Shown here piece by piece: positions 41,090 through 49,205 of a DNA stretch of 64,000 bases (positions are counted from its first letter, which is position 1; every line of letters starts with the position of its first letter). The notes beneath the pieces are model-generated. The model worked only from the letters and a program-made list of their open reading frames with translations. It made no database searches and had not been told where the DNA came from. The stretch is from Pseudarthrobacter siccitolerans (GTDB lineage Bacteria > Actinomycetota > Actinomycetes > Actinomycetales > Micrococcaceae): positions 186,001 to 250,000 of the forward strand of contig NZ_CAQI01000053.1 in NCBI RefSeq assembly GCF_001046895.1. The letters are read 5' to 3'. Both the position numbers and the translations under genes were made by a program.

Positions 41090-41839
41090 TCAGGCGAATG
41101 CTTCCAGCTCCACGCCGGCGGCCTCCAGCCCGGCACGGACGGCCGCGGCCATCCCCACCGCACCGGGGGTGTCGCCGTGGATGCACAGGGAGTCCGGCTG
41201 CACCTGGACCAGGCTGCCGTCCAGGGCCACCACTTCTCCCTTGGTGGCCAGGCGCACGGCCCGCTCAACGATTGCGTCGACGTCGTGCAGGACAGCACCT
41301 TCCTGCGACCGCGGCACCAGCGTCCCGTCTGCCTGGTAGGCGCGGTCCACAAAGGCTTCGATGAAGACCGGGTGCCCGGCTTCCTTCGCCTGCTTCAACA
41401 GCTCAGACCCGGGCAGGCCCAGGATGGGCAGGCCTGGATCGTAGGAGTTCACGGCGGCCACCACTGCGGAGGCCTGCTCAGCGTCATGGACTAGCCGGTT
41501 GTAGAGCGCCCCGTGCGGCTTCACGTAGTCCACCGAGGCACCCACGGCGTGCGCCACGCCGTCGAGCGCGCCCAGCTGGTACAGGACGTCGCCGAACAGC
41601 TCGTCAAAGGACATGTCCAGGGACCGGCGGCCGAAACCGGCGAGATCGCGATAGCCCACGTGCGCACCGACAGTTACGTCCAGCTCGTACGCGGCGCGGC
41701 AGCTGTCCAGCATGGTGACGGGATCACCGGCGTGGAACCCGCAGGCAACGTTGGCGCTGGTGACCAGCTGGAACATCGCGGCGTCGTCCCCCATGCTCCA
41801 GGAGCCGAATGATTCGCCGAGGTCAGCGTTGAGATCCAA
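41090..41839 (-). CDS. pxpA: 5-oxoprolinase subunit A (LamB/YcsF family)
   Basis: A 249-residue protein with the family start MDLNADLGESFGSWSMGDDA and the metal-site block VACGFHAGDPVTM. PxpA with PxpB and PxpC hydrolyses 5-oxoproline with ATP; the B and C subunits are not in this window. The start is TTG 41839 with GAAGG upstream, and it overlaps the end of the EcsC-like gene by 17 bp, so it is translated from the same message. Confidence 0.9.
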   Translation of the reverse strand: MDLNADLGESFGSWSMGDDAAMFQLVTSANVACGFHAGDPVTMLDSCRAAYELDVTVGAHVGYRDLAGFGRRSLDMSFDELFGDVLYQLGALDGVAHAVGASVDYVKPHGALYNRLVHDAEQASAVVAAVNSYDPGLPILGLPGSELLKQAKEAGHPVFIEAFVDRAYQADGTLVPRSQEGAVLHDVDAIVERAVRLATKGEVVALDGSLVQVQPDSLCIHGDTPGAVGMAAAVRAGLEAAGVELEAFA

Positions 41840-42629
41840 GGTTGTTGCCTTCCAGCGTCAGGTGGTCCGGTGCGGCGGCGTTCAGCTCGCCGGGAATGGT
41901 ATCCGGCATGGGACCAAACGCTTCCTTCGCGTTGCCCACCACTGCCCGCCCCATCATGAGGTTACCGGCTCCGCCCACCACTGCCCCGATGCCGAACGGC
42001 AGTGCCCGGCCGAACAGTGCAGTCCCCTGGCGCTTGAGGAGGTTCTTCAGGAAGGCTTTCTGGATGCGGTTGCGGACCGAGCCGAAGCCTGGCACGGCCA
42101 TGGATTTGGACAGGACGTTGCCCCACGCACTGGAGGCGCCAATGCCGTTGCCGGCGGCTTGGCCGCTGAGCGTCCCGAGCAGGGCCGTGCCTTCCTCGCC
42201 CAGCATGATGGCCATCACCATGGTGCTGGCCTTCTCCGGGTTGGTGAGCCGGATGCCGTGCAGCTCCGCAAGGGAGGTGGCATAGAGGGCAGTGGCTTCC
42301 AGGAACCCCACCGTCGCCGCAGCGGACAGTCCCAGGGACGCCACCGTGCCAACGCCGGGAACGACGGCGGTTGCCCCCACGATTGCGCCGCCTCCGGTGA
42401 CGGCACGCAGGTAGTCGCGCTCCAGGATGTCTGCCAGCTGGGCGGCGGTGGCGCGCGGGTGTTTTTTCTGGAGCCGGCGGATATACGCCAGGACCAGCGG
42501 GCGCTGGATCTCCACCGCCTTCAGGAGCGCGTTGTGGACGCCGGGCTTCGGCTTTCCGTCGGCGTCGAACACCGCGTTGTGGGCGGTCTCGGTTGCGATT
42601 CGTACTGCGGGGTTGCTGCGCCTGGCCAT
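41823..42629 (-). CDS. EcsC-like glycine-rich membrane-associated protein
   Basis: A 268-residue protein. A helical N-terminal part (ATAAQLADILERDYLRAVTG) precedes a glycine/alanine-rich hydrophobic segment (GAIVGATAVVPGVGTVASLG) and a second one (FGRALPFGIGAVVGGAGNLM). The layout resembles EcsC-family proteins, but I assign it only tentatively. ATG 42629 follows GAGGTG. The shared RTAAGNNTGCTTAY-like motif lies 51 bp upstream, which hints at stress control. Confidence 0.75.
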   Translation of the reverse strand: MARRSNPAVRIATETAHNAVFDADGKPKPGVHNALLKAVEIQRPLVLAYIRRLQKKHPRATAAQLADILERDYLRAVTGGGAIVGATAVVPGVGTVASLGLSAAATVGFLEATALYATSLAELHGIRLTNPEKASTMVMAIMLGEEGTALLGTLSGQAAGNGIGASSAWGNVLSKSMAVPGFGSVRNRIQKAFLKNLLKRQGTALFGRALPFGIGAVVGGAGNLMMGRAVVGNAKEAFGPMPDTIPGELNAAAPDHLTLEGNNLGSQR

Positions 42630-42679
42630 GGTCACCTCTGTTGGTCTCGACGGCCGCATTGGTTGCGGCTCTCCTGATA

Positions 42680-42693
42680 CTAAGGTTGCTTAA
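42680..42693. promoter_or_regulatory. RTAAGNNTGCTTAY-like motif upstream of the EcsC-like gene
   Basis: CTAAGGTTGCTTAA shares TAAGGTTGCTTA exactly with the site between the sigma factor and epimerase genes. It lies 51 bp before ATG 42629. A DtxR-type iron box was considered but the spacing does not fit. Confidence 0.4.
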
Positions 42694-42785
42694 CACTAGG
42701 CCACGGCACCCCCGCTGCCCCAGCCTGCCAAGCCGGGGGAGCAATCCGGGTGCCGGGATATCCGGCCAAACCCTAGACTTACCTT

Positions 42786-44120
42786 ATGCCCGCTCCCAAA
42801 GCCTTGCGGCCCTTTGTCCACCGTGAGTACCGGGTACTGATTTCGGCGCTGGCCATCTCCATTTTCGGTTCCGGCATGTGGGCCGTCGCCATGGTCTACC
42901 AGGTGATCCATCTCGGCGGCGGCCCGCTCGAGCTGTCCCTGGTGGCCGCTGCCGGCAGTGTGGGCCTGGTGGCCTTCGTCCTGGCCGGCGGCATCGCCGC
43001 CGACCGGATTCCGCAGCGCCGCCTGATCATCGCGGTGGAGGGCGCCAACCTCGCCGTCATCGCCGCGATCAGCGGGCTGGCCCTCGCCGGCTGGCTGCAG
43101 CTCTGGCATGTCGCCGCAGGCGCCTTTGTGCTGGGCGTTGGGGCTGCCTTTTTCTTCCCCGCCTATTCGGCCATCCTGCCGCGCATCCTTCCGGCGGAGG
43201 ACCTGCTCGCCGCCAACGGTATGGAGGGCTCCATGCGGCCGGTGCTCCAGCAGGCCGCCGGACCTGCCGTGGCGGGCGTGGTGGTGGCAGCCTTGTCGCC
43301 GTCGCACGCAGTCACGGCTGTGGCCCTGTGCCACCTTTCTGCCTTCATCGTGCTGAACTTCCTGGGCCAGCATGCGCTGGCCGCGCCGGTCAATGGCGCG
43401 GAAGGCCATGGCGTCCCGGGTAGTAAATCATCCTTTTTCCAGGACCTGCGGGAAGGTGTCAGCTATACGTTGCGGACCCCGTGGCTGCTCTGGACCCTGA
43501 TCTGGGCGTGCATCTCCGTGCTGTTCCTGATCGGCCCCATCGAAGTGCTGCTGCCGTTTGTGGTCCGCGACCAGCTGGGCGGCGACTCCAGCATGTTCGG
43601 CTTCCTGCTCGCCGTGATGGGCGTGGGTGCCGCACTGGGCTCGCTGCTCACGGCCTCCCTGCGGCTTCCCCGGCGCTACCTCACCGTGATGATGGTGAGC
43701 TGGGGCGCCGGCAGCCTGCCGCTCGCCGCCGTCGGGATCATGGACAGCTTCTGGACCATTGCGGCGGCGCTGTTCATCTTCGGCGCCACCGGCAGCGTGG
43801 GCATGGTCATCTGGGGAACACTGCTCCAGCGGCGCGTTCCGCCCCACCTCCTGGGCCGGGTGTCCAGCCTGGACTTCTTTGTGTCGCTCGCCCTGATGCC
43901 GGTCTCGATGGCCCTGGCCGGACCGGCCGCCGAAGTCCTGCCCATCTGGCTGATCTTCGTGGTGGCCGGAGGCGTCTGCCCCATCATGGCGGTCATCGCC
44001 ATGATGGTGGCACGGATGCGTAACGACGAGCTGGCCCACCCCCTGGACCGGTCACCCGCGGCAGAACGGACGACGGCGGGCGGGGACCAGGCAGCGACAG
44101 ACCAGGCCGTCGGCGGCTAG
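42786..44120 (+). CDS. MFS transporter (drug/siderophore exporter type)
   Basis: A 444-residue transporter with about 12 hydrophobic helices. FVHREYRVLISALAISIFGS and GGIAADRIPQRRLIIAVEGA (loop 2-3) resemble EntS/MFS_3-type exporters. The second half has HLLGRVSSLDFFVSLALMPV, typical of that group. The substrate is unknown. TAGACT (42774-42779) lies six bases before the ATG with no ribosome site, so it is probably leaderless. A hydrophilic tail of about 40 residues ends the protein. Confidence 0.88.
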   Translation: MPAPKALRPFVHREYRVLISALAISIFGSGMWAVAMVYQVIHLGGGPLELSLVAAAGSVGLVAFVLAGGIAADRIPQRRLIIAVEGANLAVIAAISGLALAGWLQLWHVAAGAFVLGVGAAFFFPAYSAILPRILPAEDLLAANGMEGSMRPVLQQAAGPAVAGVVVAALSPSHAVTAVALCHLSAFIVLNFLGQHALAAPVNGAEGHGVPGSKSSFFQDLREGVSYTLRTPWLLWTLIWACISVLFLIGPIEVLLPFVVRDQLGGDSSMFGFLLAVMGVGAALGSLLTASLRLPRRYLTVMMVSWGAGSLPLAAVGIMDSFWTIAAALFIFGATGSVGMVIWGTLLQRRVPPHLLGRVSSLDFFVSLALMPVSMALAGPAAEVLPIWLIFVVAGGVCPIMAVIAMMVARMRNDELAHPLDRSPAAERTTAGGDQAATDQAVGG

Positions 44121-44135
44121 CTGTACCGCTGCGGC

Positions 44136-46502
44136 TTAGGCTGCCGGGCGCGGCACGTCGCTGTTGGCATGCACTATCGGAATGCTCGCCGTCGGATGCC
44201 CGCTCGGGAACACAGTGGACTCCGGCTCAGGGACGGGTGCAAGTGCCACCTGCACGGGCTCGCCACCCACGGTGAGCTGCCGGCCGCGGACGTCCACCTC
44301 GAGTGCGACGCCTTCCTTGATGGTCAGTGTGATCGAGCCCGCACCGAGCTGGACCAGCAGCAGCCGTCCGCGGATCTTGAGGTGGAAGGTGAGCCCGTCC
44401 CACCCGGCAGGCAGCCGGGGATCGAAGAACGGGACGGGGCCCTGGTCCCGGAGGCCGGCGAAGCCGCAGACCAGGGAGCTCCACACCCCGCCGGTGGAAG
44501 CGATGTGCACGCCGTCGATGGTGTTGCCGTGCGTGTCGTCCAGGTCGATGAACACGGCGTTGGTGAAGTGCTCCAGCGCTTCGCGGGAATACCCCACCTC
44601 GGCGGCCATGATGCCCTGCACGCACGCGGAAAGCGTTGAGTCTCCGGTGGTCAGCGGGTCGTAGAAGTCGAAGGCCCGGTGCTTTTCCTCTGCGGTGAAA
44701 TCCTGCCACTGCAGGAACATCGCCAGGACAGTGTCCGCCTGCTTCAGGACCTGGTGGCGGTAGATCACCAGCGGGTGGAAGTGCAGGAGCAGGGGGTACT
44801 TGGACCGGGGCGTGTTCCAGTCCCACGACTCAAGGGTCATAAAGTCGTTGTCCTGCGAATACACCTGCATGCGCTTGTCGAACGGCAGGTGCATCCGGCT
44901 CGCCGCCGCCTCCCACAGCTGCCGCTCTTCAAGGGTGACCCCTGCGTGCTCCAAGGCAGCGGCGGCCCGCAGATTAAAGCGGGCCATCACGTTCGTGTAG
45001 AGGTTGTCATTCACCACTGCCGTGTATTCGTCCGGCCCTGTCACACCGTGGATGTGGAACATGCCGTCTTTGCCGAAGAAGCCCAGCGATATCCACATCC
45101 TGGCCGTCTCGATCAGCAGTTCGGCGCCGATGTGATCGCGGAATCCAACGTCCCCGGTGGCCCACACAAACCGGTTGGTGGCGAAGGCGATGGCCGCGGC
45201 AATGTGGAACTGGGCTGTCCCGGCTGCGTAGTAGGCGCTGGCTTCGAGCCCGTTGATGGTGCGCCACGGGAACAATGCGCCTTCCACGCTCAGTTCTTTG
45301 GCCCGGATCTTGGCTTCGGGGAGCATGGCGTGGCGGAACTCCAGGACCCGTCGGGCGCCCACGGGGTTGGTGTAGGTCAGGTACGGCAGGAGGTAGACCT
45401 CCTGGTCCCAGAAATAGTGGCCCTCATAGCCCGAGCCCGTCACGCCCTTCGCCGGGATCCCGGCCACGTCGGCGCGGGCCGTTGCCTGGGCCAGCTGGAA
45501 CAGGTTCCAGCGGATGGCCTGCTGCAGCCCGGCCTGGCCGCCGTCCACCACGATGTCGGCGGTGGCCCAGTGCCCGCGGTAGTGCTCAACACTTTCGGCG
45601 AAGATATCAGCAACCGGCCGCAGGCCCTCTTCGGCCACCGCGGCCGCGTCAACGGACGCGTCCTGGATTGCGGCACCGGCAGCGTAGCTGACGCTTTTCT
45701 CCAACCGGAACGGCTGGTCCGCGTTCACGGCGAGCACATAGCGGACGCTGCTGTCGTCCTGGTCCACAAGGGTTTCGAACGGCTGGTGGCCTGCCGAGGT
45801 CCAGTGGTCCACGGCAACGCCCACACGCTGCTTGGATTCGGCGGCTTCCCAGGCGAGGCGGAGCGAGCCGTCGCCGCCGTCGAGGCGCAGCGGCAGCAGC
45901 ACGCGTCCGGCGTGCCGGCCTGCCCGGCGGGGGTCATGGACTGAGTGGTCCTCCACCGGCTGGTCCTGGCGGTTGATCACGGAGGAGGTGACATCCACGG
46001 AGATCTCGCGGTCCGTGGCCACCTCGAGCGAGATCCCGAGGGCTCCGCGGGTGGCGAACCCGACGGCCCGGCGTTCAGTGGTGGTGACGACGGCCCCCGA
46101 GCGGCACTGCCAGGTGATGCGGCATTCATAGACGCCGGTGGCGAAGTCAACGGAGCGGCGGTAGTCCCGGACCTCGGATTCGGCCAGGCTGAGGGACTCG
46201 CCGTCGATGACCACGGTGAAGTTGTTGGCATCCGGGATGTACAGGATGCGCTGGCCGGTGCGGGCAAAGCCGAAGGCGTTTTCGGCGTGCTTGATGTCCC
46301 AGATCTCGTGCAATCCGTTGATGAAGCTGCCGGGAAGGTCGGAGTCGGCGGCCGCCCAGTGGGCGCCGCGGATTCCCAGGTGCCCGTTGCCGAGGGCGAA
46401 GAGGGTTTCCAGTGCACCTTCCATACCCGGCTCGTGGCGGGTTTCGACGAGTTGCCAGGGGGTGTCGGGGAACCGCTCGCGGTCTGCGGTGATGATAGCC
46501 AT
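44136..46502 (-). CDS. Glycoside hydrolase family 65 disaccharide phosphorylase
   Basis: A 788-residue enzyme of the maltose/trehalose/kojibiose phosphorylase family. It cleaves an alpha-glucoside with phosphate to beta-glucose-1-phosphate and glucose. The N-terminal beta-sandwich starts WQLVETRHEPGMEGALETLF. The (alpha/alpha)6 barrel holds YEGHYFWDQEVYLLPYLTYT and the general acid Glu492 in GVTGPDEYTAVVNDNLYTN. The C-terminal jelly-roll begins near residue 700. ATG 46502 follows AAGGA. The beta-phosphoglucomutase gene upstream uses its product. Which disaccharide is used cannot be told. Confidence 0.93.
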   Translation of the reverse strand: MAIITADRERFPDTPWQLVETRHEPGMEGALETLFALGNGHLGIRGAHWAAADSDLPGSFINGLHEIWDIKHAENAFGFARTGQRILYIPDANNFTVVIDGESLSLAESEVRDYRRSVDFATGVYECRITWQCRSGAVVTTTERRAVGFATRGALGISLEVATDREISVDVTSSVINRQDQPVEDHSVHDPRRAGRHAGRVLLPLRLDGGDGSLRLAWEAAESKQRVGVAVDHWTSAGHQPFETLVDQDDSSVRYVLAVNADQPFRLEKSVSYAAGAAIQDASVDAAAVAEEGLRPVADIFAESVEHYRGHWATADIVVDGGQAGLQQAIRWNLFQLAQATARADVAGIPAKGVTGSGYEGHYFWDQEVYLLPYLTYTNPVGARRVLEFRHAMLPEAKIRAKELSVEGALFPWRTINGLEASAYYAAGTAQFHIAAAIAFATNRFVWATGDVGFRDHIGAELLIETARMWISLGFFGKDGMFHIHGVTGPDEYTAVVNDNLYTNVMARFNLRAAAALEHAGVTLEERQLWEAAASRMHLPFDKRMQVYSQDNDFMTLESWDWNTPRSKYPLLLHFHPLVIYRHQVLKQADTVLAMFLQWQDFTAEEKHRAFDFYDPLTTGDSTLSACVQGIMAAEVGYSREALEHFTNAVFIDLDDTHGNTIDGVHIASTGGVWSSLVCGFAGLRDQGPVPFFDPRLPAGWDGLTFHLKIRGRLLLVQLGAGSITLTIKEGVALEVDVRGRQLTVGGEPVQVALAPVPEPESTVFPSGHPTASIPIVHANSDVPRPAA

Positions 46503-46647
46503 GGTGTTGGGGTCCTTAGGCGGGTGCTGTGGCAGCTGTCGTTGGCCCGGGGGCGCGGCAGCTTGGGTGCTGCTGACTGCTTGCTTAAGTTAGTTCGTTG
46601 GGGCCGGGTGCCGGGATGGGGAATCGCGGCACCCCGTCCGGGGCCGG

Positions 46648-47397
46648 TTAGAGGAGTTCGTCGAGGTCGTTGACCACCACGGTTGCTCCGGCGTCCAGCA
46701 GGGTTTGCCGTCCGGCGCCGCGGTCCACTCCGATCACCGAGTGGAACGAGCCGGCCTCTCCGGCCTGGACTCCGGAGACGGCGTCTTCCACCACCACGCA
46801 TTCCTCGCTGGGCAGGCCCAGCAGCCGGGCGGCGTACTGGTAGGTGGCGGGGCTGGGTTTGCCCGGCAGGCCTTCCCTGGCTGCCACCACGCCGTCCACC
46901 ACCACGGCGAAGTGGTGGCTCAGCCCGGCGGCATCCAGGACTGCGGGGGCGTTGCGTGAGGAAGAGACGACGGCGACCTTCAGGCCGTGGCCCAGTACGG
47001 CTTCCAAAAACCGGACCGAGCCTTCAAACGGTTCCACGCCCGTGCTGACGATGTCGTTGAAAATCCGGTTTTTGCGGTTGCCCAGGCCCTGCACGGTGGT
47101 GTTGGCGGGGTCGTCGTCGGTGGGGCCCTCCGGGAGGACGATCCCGCGCGAGGCCAGGAAATCCCGGACACCGTCAAAACGCGGCTTGCCGTCGATGTGG
47201 TCGAAGTAGTCGCTCTCGCTGTAGCCCGTGACCTCGGGCCGGGAGGAGAGGTAGCCCTCGAACAACTCCTGCCACGCCTGCTCATGCACCGTGGCGGTGG
47301 GCGTCAGGACGCCGTCGAGGTCAAAGAGGATGGCGGAGGCTCCGGTCCATGCCGTGAGGCTGGTGACCGGATGGTGCGTTGCAGTGTTTTCACTCAT
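46648..47397 (-). CDS. Beta-phosphoglucomutase-type HAD hydrolase
   Basis: A 249-residue HAD protein. The nucleophile motif is AILFDLDGVLTPTATVHEQA (first Asp). The cap domain has YFDHIDGKPRFDGVRDFLAS, VAVVSSSRNAPAVLDAAGL and GKPSPATYQYAARLLG, and motif IV is VVVEDAVSGVQAGEAG. Beta-phosphoglucomutase turns beta-glucose-1-phosphate into glucose-6-phosphate, exactly the product of the GH65 enzyme that follows 145 bp downstream. It is the first gene of the operon, with a long leader after a LacI-type operator. Confidence 0.9.
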   Translation of the reverse strand: MSENTATHHPVTSLTAWTGASAILFDLDGVLTPTATVHEQAWQELFEGYLSSRPEVTGYSESDYFDHIDGKPRFDGVRDFLASRGIVLPEGPTDDDPANTTVQGLGNRKNRIFNDIVSTGVEPFEGSVRFLEAVLGHGLKVAVVSSSRNAPAVLDAAGLSHHFAVVVDGVVAAREGLPGKPSPATYQYAARLLGLPSEECVVVEDAVSGVQAGEAGSFHSVIGVDRGAGRQTLLDAGATVVVNDLDELL

Positions 47398-47735
47398 GCG
47401 TGGTGCGGTGTCCTTTCAGACGGCGGGCAGCCTCGAAGGCGGGGTTGCTTCTGGGATGTGGTGGCTTCGGCGCCCGGATCATCTGCAGAGTCGGCGGGCC
47501 GGCCGGCGTTACACGCGCAGCGGTCTTGTTCCACCGTGGGCCTCGTTGGCGGCCCTGCTGATCCATCTGTCCCTACCATCACGGGCCTGTTCCGGGCTGC
47601 CGGACAAGCGGGCGGAATGTCCGGCTCCACCGCGGGGGCCAACAGTGATGCGCCTCAATGGGCTGCCGCAAAGCATCCGCACCGCACCGCCCTCCTTGTC
47701 TGCCCAGTTCACAGCCGCGCGCGCGGCCGAAGACG
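47398..47735. other. Long leader region of the GH65 operon
   Basis: About 330 bp separate the predicted transcript start from the first gene. On the leftward strand a 55-codon frame begins at ATG 47673, which has AAGGAGG nearby, and reads MLCGSPLRRITVGPRGGAGH. It matches no family I know. The region may be a degraded gene, perhaps a lost regulator, or a genuine leader. No stable terminator hairpin was seen. Confidence 0.35.
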
Positions 47736-47765
47736 AGTGTAAGCGCTTACAAATTTGGCTGGCAA
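47736..47765 (-). promoter_or_regulatory. Promoter with LacI-type operator for the GH65 operon
   Basis: TGTAAGCGCTTACA (47738-47751) is a perfect 14-bp palindrome with the central CG of LacI/GalR-family operators. Leftward, TTGCCA (47765-47760) and TACACT (47741-47736) are 18 bp apart, so the operator covers the -10 and spacer. No LacI-family gene is in the window, so the repressor is encoded elsewhere or has been lost. Confidence 0.7.
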
Positions 47766-47821
47766 CTGTTTTTTCTTCAACCCTCTTTGTGACGCACATC
47801 TCGCCGCATGCCCCGCAGGTG

Positions 47822-48455
47822 CTAGGAGCCGGCGGAACCGTTGGGGCGGAGCACGTAGTGGCGGAGGAAGGCGCTGACGTCCACCATTTCCGTCTTGGAC
47901 ATGGCGTGGCCCATGCCGGGGTAGGTCCTGGCGGTGAGGAGCGTGTTCGCCTGCAGCCACTCTTCGGTGTACGCCACAGCGTCTTCGTTGATCACCAGGT
48001 CCGCCTTATCCCGGCCCCAGAAGAAAGGCGGCGGTGTATCGAAGGACTCAGTGAGGGACAGGAGCTCATTTTCGAGCACAAAGCCGGACAGCCCCACAAC
48101 TGCCTCATAGTCCTTGGGATGCAGGCGCAGCAGGGTGCTCGCCATAGCCATGTGAATAGCCAAGGAGACTGACGCTGGAGTGCCGGCCCTTGACGCTGCT
48201 GATCCAGGTCTGGACTGCATTGGCAGCCTTAATGACATCCGCGAAGTCATTGGCCAGGAAGTAGTCCAGCAGGAACCAGCCATAGTGGTCGCCGATGGCC
48301 ATGGGAGCCCGGAGGGCCGCGCAGGTGAATTCCGCCGGAAGGTACTCAAAAAGCCGCACCATCCGCGACTCGTCGGTGCCATAGCCGTGCATCATCACCA
48401 GCAACGGCGTGCCCGCCCGTTCGCCCTCCGGCTTCGACCACACAACTGTTTCCAT
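47822..48455 (-). pseudogene. Alpha/beta-hydrolase (phospholipase/carboxylesterase), disrupted
   Basis: A carboxylesterase of about 212 residues when intact. The first frame runs from ATG 48455 (LLVMMHGYGTDESRMVRLFE, oxyanion HGYG) to the nucleophile GYSHG and then fails. The second frame continues with MAMASTLLRLHPKDYEAVVG and ends with the catalytic His in YPGMGHAMSKTEMVD. The sequence fits loss of about five bases after the GYS codons (near 48150). The span of 634 bases becomes divisible by three if five are restored. TAGGCT lies six bases before the ATG, so its promoter survives. Confidence 0.85.
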
Positions 48456-48585
48456 CGGATCAGCCTATCGAGGCAAGCAGCGGCCCTCAGTCCACGGCCC
48501 GCCAAAATGTTGCTCATTCGAAACGCCCGGCGACCGGCCAAAGCATTGAACAGGGCATCCCGGCGCTGTAGCGTGGCGCGTGACG

Positions 48586-48599
48586 GACAGCATACTTAG
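48586..48599. promoter_or_regulatory. Partial RTAAGNNTGCTTAY-like motif upstream of the DUF6458 gene
   Basis: Read leftward, CTAAGTATGCTGTC shares TAAGTATGCT with the dps site but not the last bases. It lies 54 bp before ATG 48653, the same distance as at dps and the EcsC-like gene. Support is weak on sequence alone. Confidence 0.25.
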
Positions 48600-48652
48600 C
48601 ATCCCGTCACGGGCCTGGACAAGGCCCCTCCGCGACCAGCAAGGAGCAGCAC

Positions 48653-48910
48653 ATGAGAATCGGCTCTTCCATCTTCCTCATCGCACTTGGCGCCATCCTC
48701 GCCTGGGCAGTGGCTCCAGGCTTGATTCCCTTCGTCGACCAGGTGCTCATCGGCTACATCCTGATGGCCGTGGGCGTGATCGGCCTGATCGCCTCGCTGA
48801 TCCTCGCCTCCCCGGGCCGCAGCCGGCGGGTCAGCGAAAGCCGGTCCGTGGTGGACCCGAACACCGGCGAGCGCATCACCAGGAACGAAAGCCGCGACGG
48901 CGGGCTGTAG
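48653..48910 (+). CDS. DUF6458 family small membrane protein
   Basis: An 85-residue protein with two hydrophobic helices (IGSSIFLIALGAILAWAVAP and VLIGYILMAVGVIGLIASLI) and a charged tail that contains SVVDPNTGERITRNES. This small family is common in actinobacteria and has no known function. The start lies behind AAGGAG in GCAAGGAGCAGCAC. A strong terminator and then a palindromic repeat follow. Confidence 0.88.
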   Translation: MRIGSSIFLIALGAILAWAVAPGLIPFVDQVLIGYILMAVGVIGLIASLILASPGRSRRVSESRSVVDPNTGERITRNESRDGGL

Positions 48911-48961
48911 CAAGGACAGAAGGAATCCCGGGGACAGCAACCCTCCAATGAACCCGCAGAA

Positions 48962-48997
48962 GCCGGGCCGGACCACTACGGTCCGGCCCGGCTTTTT
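48962..48997 (+). terminator. Rho-independent terminator after the DUF6458 gene
   Basis: A perfect 13-bp GC-rich stem, GCCGGGCCGGACC (48962-48974) and its complement (48980-48992), encloses a 5-nt loop and is followed by TTTTT (48993-48997). This is a textbook intrinsic terminator. Confidence 0.92.
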
Positions 48998-49010
48998 CGC
49001 ACCCCGCTCC

Positions 49011-49073
49011 GAGTTTTTGTCCACATATGCAGACTTCAGGGGCCCGCAACCCTGCATATGTGGACAAAAACTC
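49011..49073. repeat. Perfect 22-bp inverted repeat, copy 2
   Basis: Arms at 49011-49032 and 49052-49073 match at all 22 positions around a 19-nt loop. The left arm differs from copy 1 (10679-10700) only at arm position 14 (C here, G there). The right arm carries the matching change, so the stem stays perfect. The loop is unrelated to that of copy 1. It directly follows an intrinsic terminator, so another terminator would be redundant here. Confidence 0.9.
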
Positions 49074-49113
49074 CCAAGCTGGGAAGGGGGATTTTGTTTC
49101 ATGTGGGTTTCCA

Positions 49114-49143
49114 TTGACAAACCAACAGAAGCAAAGATAAAGT
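49114..49143 (+). promoter_or_regulatory. Promoter of the fructose PTS operon
   Basis: TTGACA (49114-49119) and TAAAGT (49138-49143) are 18 bp apart, a near-consensus housekeeping promoter 62 bp before the GTG of the regulator. The following GTCAAG and CTCAAC repeats could be regulator half-sites. Confidence 0.7.
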
Positions 49144-49205
49144 CAAGTAACTCAACATCTTGTGATGCCAGTCACTGACAGCAAGCCTTACGCAACGGAG
49201 GGTAT

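Noticed and set aside
42680..42700. A DtxR/IdeR iron box
   Set aside because: TAAGGTTGCTTAACAC resembles one half, but the 19-bp symmetric spacing of TTAGGTTAGGCTAACCTAA is not met.
47509..47673. The short leftward frame in the GH65 leader as a LacI-family regulator
   Set aside because: It has an AAGGAGG site but no helix-turn-helix or sugar-binding motif; at most a remnant.
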